From the IMG/VR virus record IMGVR_UViG_3300023278_000504, positions 1-26,227 of that record: DNA of 26,227 bases; one strand, written 5' to 3'. This DNA is from a virus. How positions within the stretch are numbered: the first letter of the stretch is position 1; each line of letters starts with the position of its first letter. The position numbers were made by a program, and so were the translations under genes. The notes under the pieces were generated by a model, which saw only the letters and a program-made list of their open reading frames with translations, made no database searches and was not told the origin of the DNA. Below, one piece after another: positions 23,729 to 26,227 of the stretch.

Positions 23729-26074
23729 TTAATTATTATATTTAGACATATCAGGCAACAAAGGTCTTTCGCTTCCTGTATAATTTCTGCTCCAAAATTC
23801 GTCTGTATTAAGCCCTTCACTAGGTGTTTCATAGTTTACTTCTCTCTGCTCTCTATCTGCACGTAGTATCATAAGTACTCCTGCTGCAGATACTCTATCT
23901 GCATTTATATTAGGATGCCAAGCTATTAATTCTTTTATATACCCTACTGACCTAATGGTCTGTAGGTTAAGTTTATTTTCTTGTTCTACTTCTTCTCCTT
24001 CGTCATCGTACTTTAGTTGTTTATACGCAGATTGTACTAACCAAGTTGCTTGGAGTCTTCTTCCCCAAGCATTTATTTTTTTAGAAGAATTAACTCCTTT
24101 AGATTTATTTCCTATCTTAGATATTGTACCCATGTCCATATCTCTGATAATTTCAGGAGTGTCTGCCAATAAATGTAAACTATTTTTATTTTTAAAGTAT
24201 GCATATAACCCTTTCTTATCATTTTCATATAAAGCTTGTCCGTTATAGAACATCAACAATCTACGTGCCGTTTCATAACAGTCTTCTGCAGAAAATGTTC
24301 TTCCCGTAAACTCAGCAACTATTCTATCAGTTACTGTATTCATTAATAGCATTGAGAATAAAGAATTAGTCCCAGATTCATCATCATCTATAGGATCTAT
24401 TCCTGCAATATATAAGCCGTGAGGAGTATTACCTGTATTATCTTTATAGGGCATTTCAAATAGTTCTATAGCCCCTTCTTTGTTTTTATTATCTTTAATA
24501 GGAAAATCTCTTTGTGGATATAAATTGTCATCATTTACCCAAGTAACTTCTCTGTCTCCAGACACTGCCAATCTGCCTGTCCAATGTGGTGAAACAAATT
24601 TAGAAAATTTTGGCATTATTTCAGATAAATAATCTTTTAAATCTATAACAGGAAAGATAGTTCCTGAAGTGCGCATTACTGCTTCTTGTGGTACTATTGG
24701 CTCTTCGGCCATTGCTTGTATAATAGCATTAGGATCTGTAGATCTGTATTTTACTTGTCTTCTATTAGATAGTATTTCAAGCAATGCTTTTATAACATCA
24801 GGTTCTCCGTTTGTGTCATCATAACAACCGTTCCTGTTCATATATGCACCCCAAAAGAATCCACACTCCATTTCGTCATTGGTATTCTTATCATATACAT
24901 TAGGTACTGAATATATATTATAAGCTCCAGGAGAATAAAATAATTTTTCTGACCCCTCAAAGGAAGCTCCTTCCGTACCGCCTGTTCCCCCTGCAAGCAT
25001 AAATCCTGAACCTACATCTCCATCTTCTACTGCCTTACGATTTACACCCCAAGCTTTTTCTAAGTTAGGAAATAGTCCATCTTCTTCATAATGAATAAGC
25101 GGCCCACGAATACCCCTTGCTTTATCAGGATTATCTTTAAGGGATATTCCATAAACTGAAGATAGTAATCCTTTACGTATTCCGTAGTCATCTACATATC
25201 CCAGTTGTAATTCCATAGCTCTAGCACTATTAACTAATCTCATTCTTGGGAGAGGAGTAGCTTCTGCTATCCAATCTAATACGTCCGTTACTTTACCCCA
25301 AATACCTTTATCTCCTTGTAGGAAAGTTTTTTCAGAAGCTAAGTGGAAGTTAGGATTACCTGAGCCTGGTATAGTGTACATATTGCAAGGAGATATACTT
25401 CCCATTTTAAATGAGAAACCTACACCCCTTGTCTTTAGTAATTTACCGTGCTGTCCAGATTCTCTAGCTTGATCAATATAATGATAGTATAAATAATCTC
25501 CTAACCAAGGTTTAGGAAACTTTCTATTTCTAGAGCCTTTTCCTTTTTTCTTTTTCTTTACATCTAAAGTACATATCTTCTTTAGCCACTGCTCAGGAGT
25601 TAGTTCTATAGATTCTGTAATTACTAGCCATATAGGAGAGTAATTCCAGTAGAAGTATAAGTAACCAGGTATCCATTCTCCGTCAGGTCTTGAGTGTCCG
25701 TCTTTCCAACGTCTTTGCTCTTCTCTCCAAAACTCTGCGTATTCACTTTTAGGATTACCGTTTTGTGGTATGTTAGTGTACCTACCATGTTCTTCAAAGA
25801 ATAGTGCTCTTTCTCTAAAGAAATCCATATCACTTAATATATGCGGCTTAGTTATATCTATATCTCTTCTGCCTTCCCAATTAACTCTATCTCCTTTAAC
25901 CATATAAGGTCTATCTAAGATAGTGCCTCTTATTTCTTCAGGCTGCACTAGCCAATTAATAAGGCCTACTGTTTCTATAATTTCTACTAGCTCAGTATAT
26001 ATTTCTTTAGGAAGAACTTTGATAAGCTCTTCTGTAAGGGGCATTTGATATTTATTAAAATTAGTGTAATCCAT
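23729..26074 (-). CDS. terL: Terminase large subunit (packaging ATPase and nuclease)
   Basis: A 781-residue packaging motor from ATG 26074; a TTG 15 bases upstream would add five residues and overlap the preceding gene more. The first 200 residues are an N-terminal extension with the Trp/Tyr-rich YLYFYWNYSPIWLV (138-151). The ATPase domain has a deviant Walker A, KTRGVGFSFK (214-223), and Walker B LIHYEED (326-332) with the catalytic Glu pair. The RNase H-like nuclease domain shows YIAGIDPIDDDESGT (555-569), supplying the first acidic residues, and a late Asp in NADRVSAAGVLM (724-735). The deviant Walker A and long N-terminus fit crAss-like terminases. It heads the head operon, overlapping the preceding stop by 14 bases. 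Confidence 0.93.
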   Translation of the reverse strand: MDYTNFNKYQMPLTEELIKVLPKEIYTELVEIIETVGLINWLVQPEEIRGTILDRPYMVKGDRVNWEGRRDIDITKPHILSDMDFFRERALFFEEHGRYTNIPQNGNPKSEYAEFWREEQRRWKDGHSRPDGEWIPGYLYFYWNYSPIWLVITESIELTPEQWLKKICTLDVKKKKKGKGSRNRKFPKPWLGDYLYYHYIDQARESGQHGKLLKTRGVGFSFKMGSISPCNMYTIPGSGNPNFHLASEKTFLQGDKGIWGKVTDVLDWIAEATPLPRMRLVNSARAMELQLGYVDDYGIRKGLLSSVYGISLKDNPDKARGIRGPLIHYEEDGLFPNLEKAWGVNRKAVEDGDVGSGFMLAGGTGGTEGASFEGSEKLFYSPGAYNIYSVPNVYDKNTNDEMECGFFWGAYMNRNGCYDDTNGEPDVIKALLEILSNRRQVKYRSTDPNAIIQAMAEEPIVPQEAVMRTSGTIFPVIDLKDYLSEIMPKFSKFVSPHWTGRLAVSGDREVTWVNDDNLYPQRDFPIKDNKNKEGAIELFEMPYKDNTGNTPHGLYIAGIDPIDDDESGTNSLFSMLLMNTVTDRIVAEFTGRTFSAEDCYETARRLLMFYNGQALYENDKKGLYAYFKNKNSLHLLADTPEIIRDMDMGTISKIGNKSKGVNSSKKINAWGRRLQATWLVQSAYKQLKYDDEGEEVEQENKLNLQTIRSVGYIKELIAWHPNINADRVSAAGVLMILRADREQREVNYETPSEGLNTDEFWSRNYTGSERPLLPDMSKYNN

Positions 26075-26227
26075 CTTCAAATAGCCCAAAAGTACGTGCT
26101 CCTTTTTGTCTGTTCTCTGCTACTTTAATTTCTTTTACCATTTCTCTTTCTGCAGCTTTAAGGTCTTGCATAATACTCTTTACATCTTTAAGAGCTTTGG
26201 TTATATCTCCTACTTTAGTAACAGGTG
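26061..26227 (-). CDS. C-terminal fragment of a gene upstream of terL (possible small terminase)
   Basis: On the minus strand an open frame enters at the right edge and ends at TAA 26061-26063, coding at least 54 residues. They are strongly charged and helical: ITKALKDVKSIMQDLKAAER, then EMVKEIKVAENRQKGARTFG, ending LFEDGLH. Its stop lies inside the terL start, a 14-base overlap, which suggests a coupled gene pair. Small terminase subunits often precede terL and are helical, so that is the first guess, but too little is present to confirm it. Confidence 0.6.
   Translation of the reverse strand, partial: PVTKVGDITKALKDVKSIMQDLKAAEREMVKEIKVAENRQKGARTFGLFEDGLH

Noticed and set aside
1-26227. 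CRISPR arrays, tRNA genes, insertion sequences, integrase or attachment sites, anti-phage defence genes
   Set aside because: I looked for spaced direct repeats, cloverleaf-like segments, transposase motifs and defence-type domains and saw none. All the sequence is accounted for by packed virion and lysis genes.

Overview
The window is a block of virion and lysis genes from a tailed double-stranded DNA phage. It most resembles crAss-like podoviruses (Crassvirales) of Bacteroidota, and possibly a phage of a marine or environmental flavobacterium, as known for the Cellulophaga crAss-like phages. The assignment rests on three things. The gene order is large terminase, portal, scaffold-like, major capsid, connector/ring-type proteins, fibres, and a very long P22 gp10-like tail protein. 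Several protein N-termini look like conserved crAss-like structural families. The DNA is AT-rich, and start sites have A-rich leaders instead of Shine-Dalgarno sequences. No database search was possible, so the family placement is recognition by eye. Every supported gene is on the minus strand, so transcription runs from high to low coordinates. No gene-free stretch reaches 100 bases.

Head module (26227 down to 15352): the C-terminal end of a small gene (possible small terminase), large terminase, portal with a long charged coiled-coil tail, acidic scaffold-like protein, major capsid protein, an unassigned conserved protein, an adaptor/ring-like protein, and an Ala/Gly-rich structural protein. 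A strong intrinsic terminator follows that last gene (15292-15325). A second hairpin lies just after the capsid gene (18294-18319).

Fibre/decoration module (15262 to 10464): a cysteine-rich protein, two adjacent collagen-like proteins, a small unknown, and a 755-residue fibre with a duplicated beta domain. These genes are packed with one-base stop/start overlaps or gaps of a few bases.

Lysis cassette (10454 to 8154): zinc amidase, two holin-like membrane proteins, a CHAP hydrolase, and a membrane-anchored spanin-like protein. It sits inside the tail gene cluster.

Tail module (8134 to 1): three small ring/connector-type proteins, a 718-residue fibre-like protein with repeats, a conserved 273-residue tail protein, and a huge tail stabilisation/muzzle-type protein whose frame stays open for 1165 codons and runs off the left edge. 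I saw no defence system, integrase, tRNA, CRISPR array or diversity-generating retroelement. The window is mainly a coherent structural operon set. The less usual parts are the tandem collagen-like genes, the seven-cysteine protein, the two-hydrolase lysis cassette inside the tail cluster, and the calcium-loop-like motif in the portal tail.
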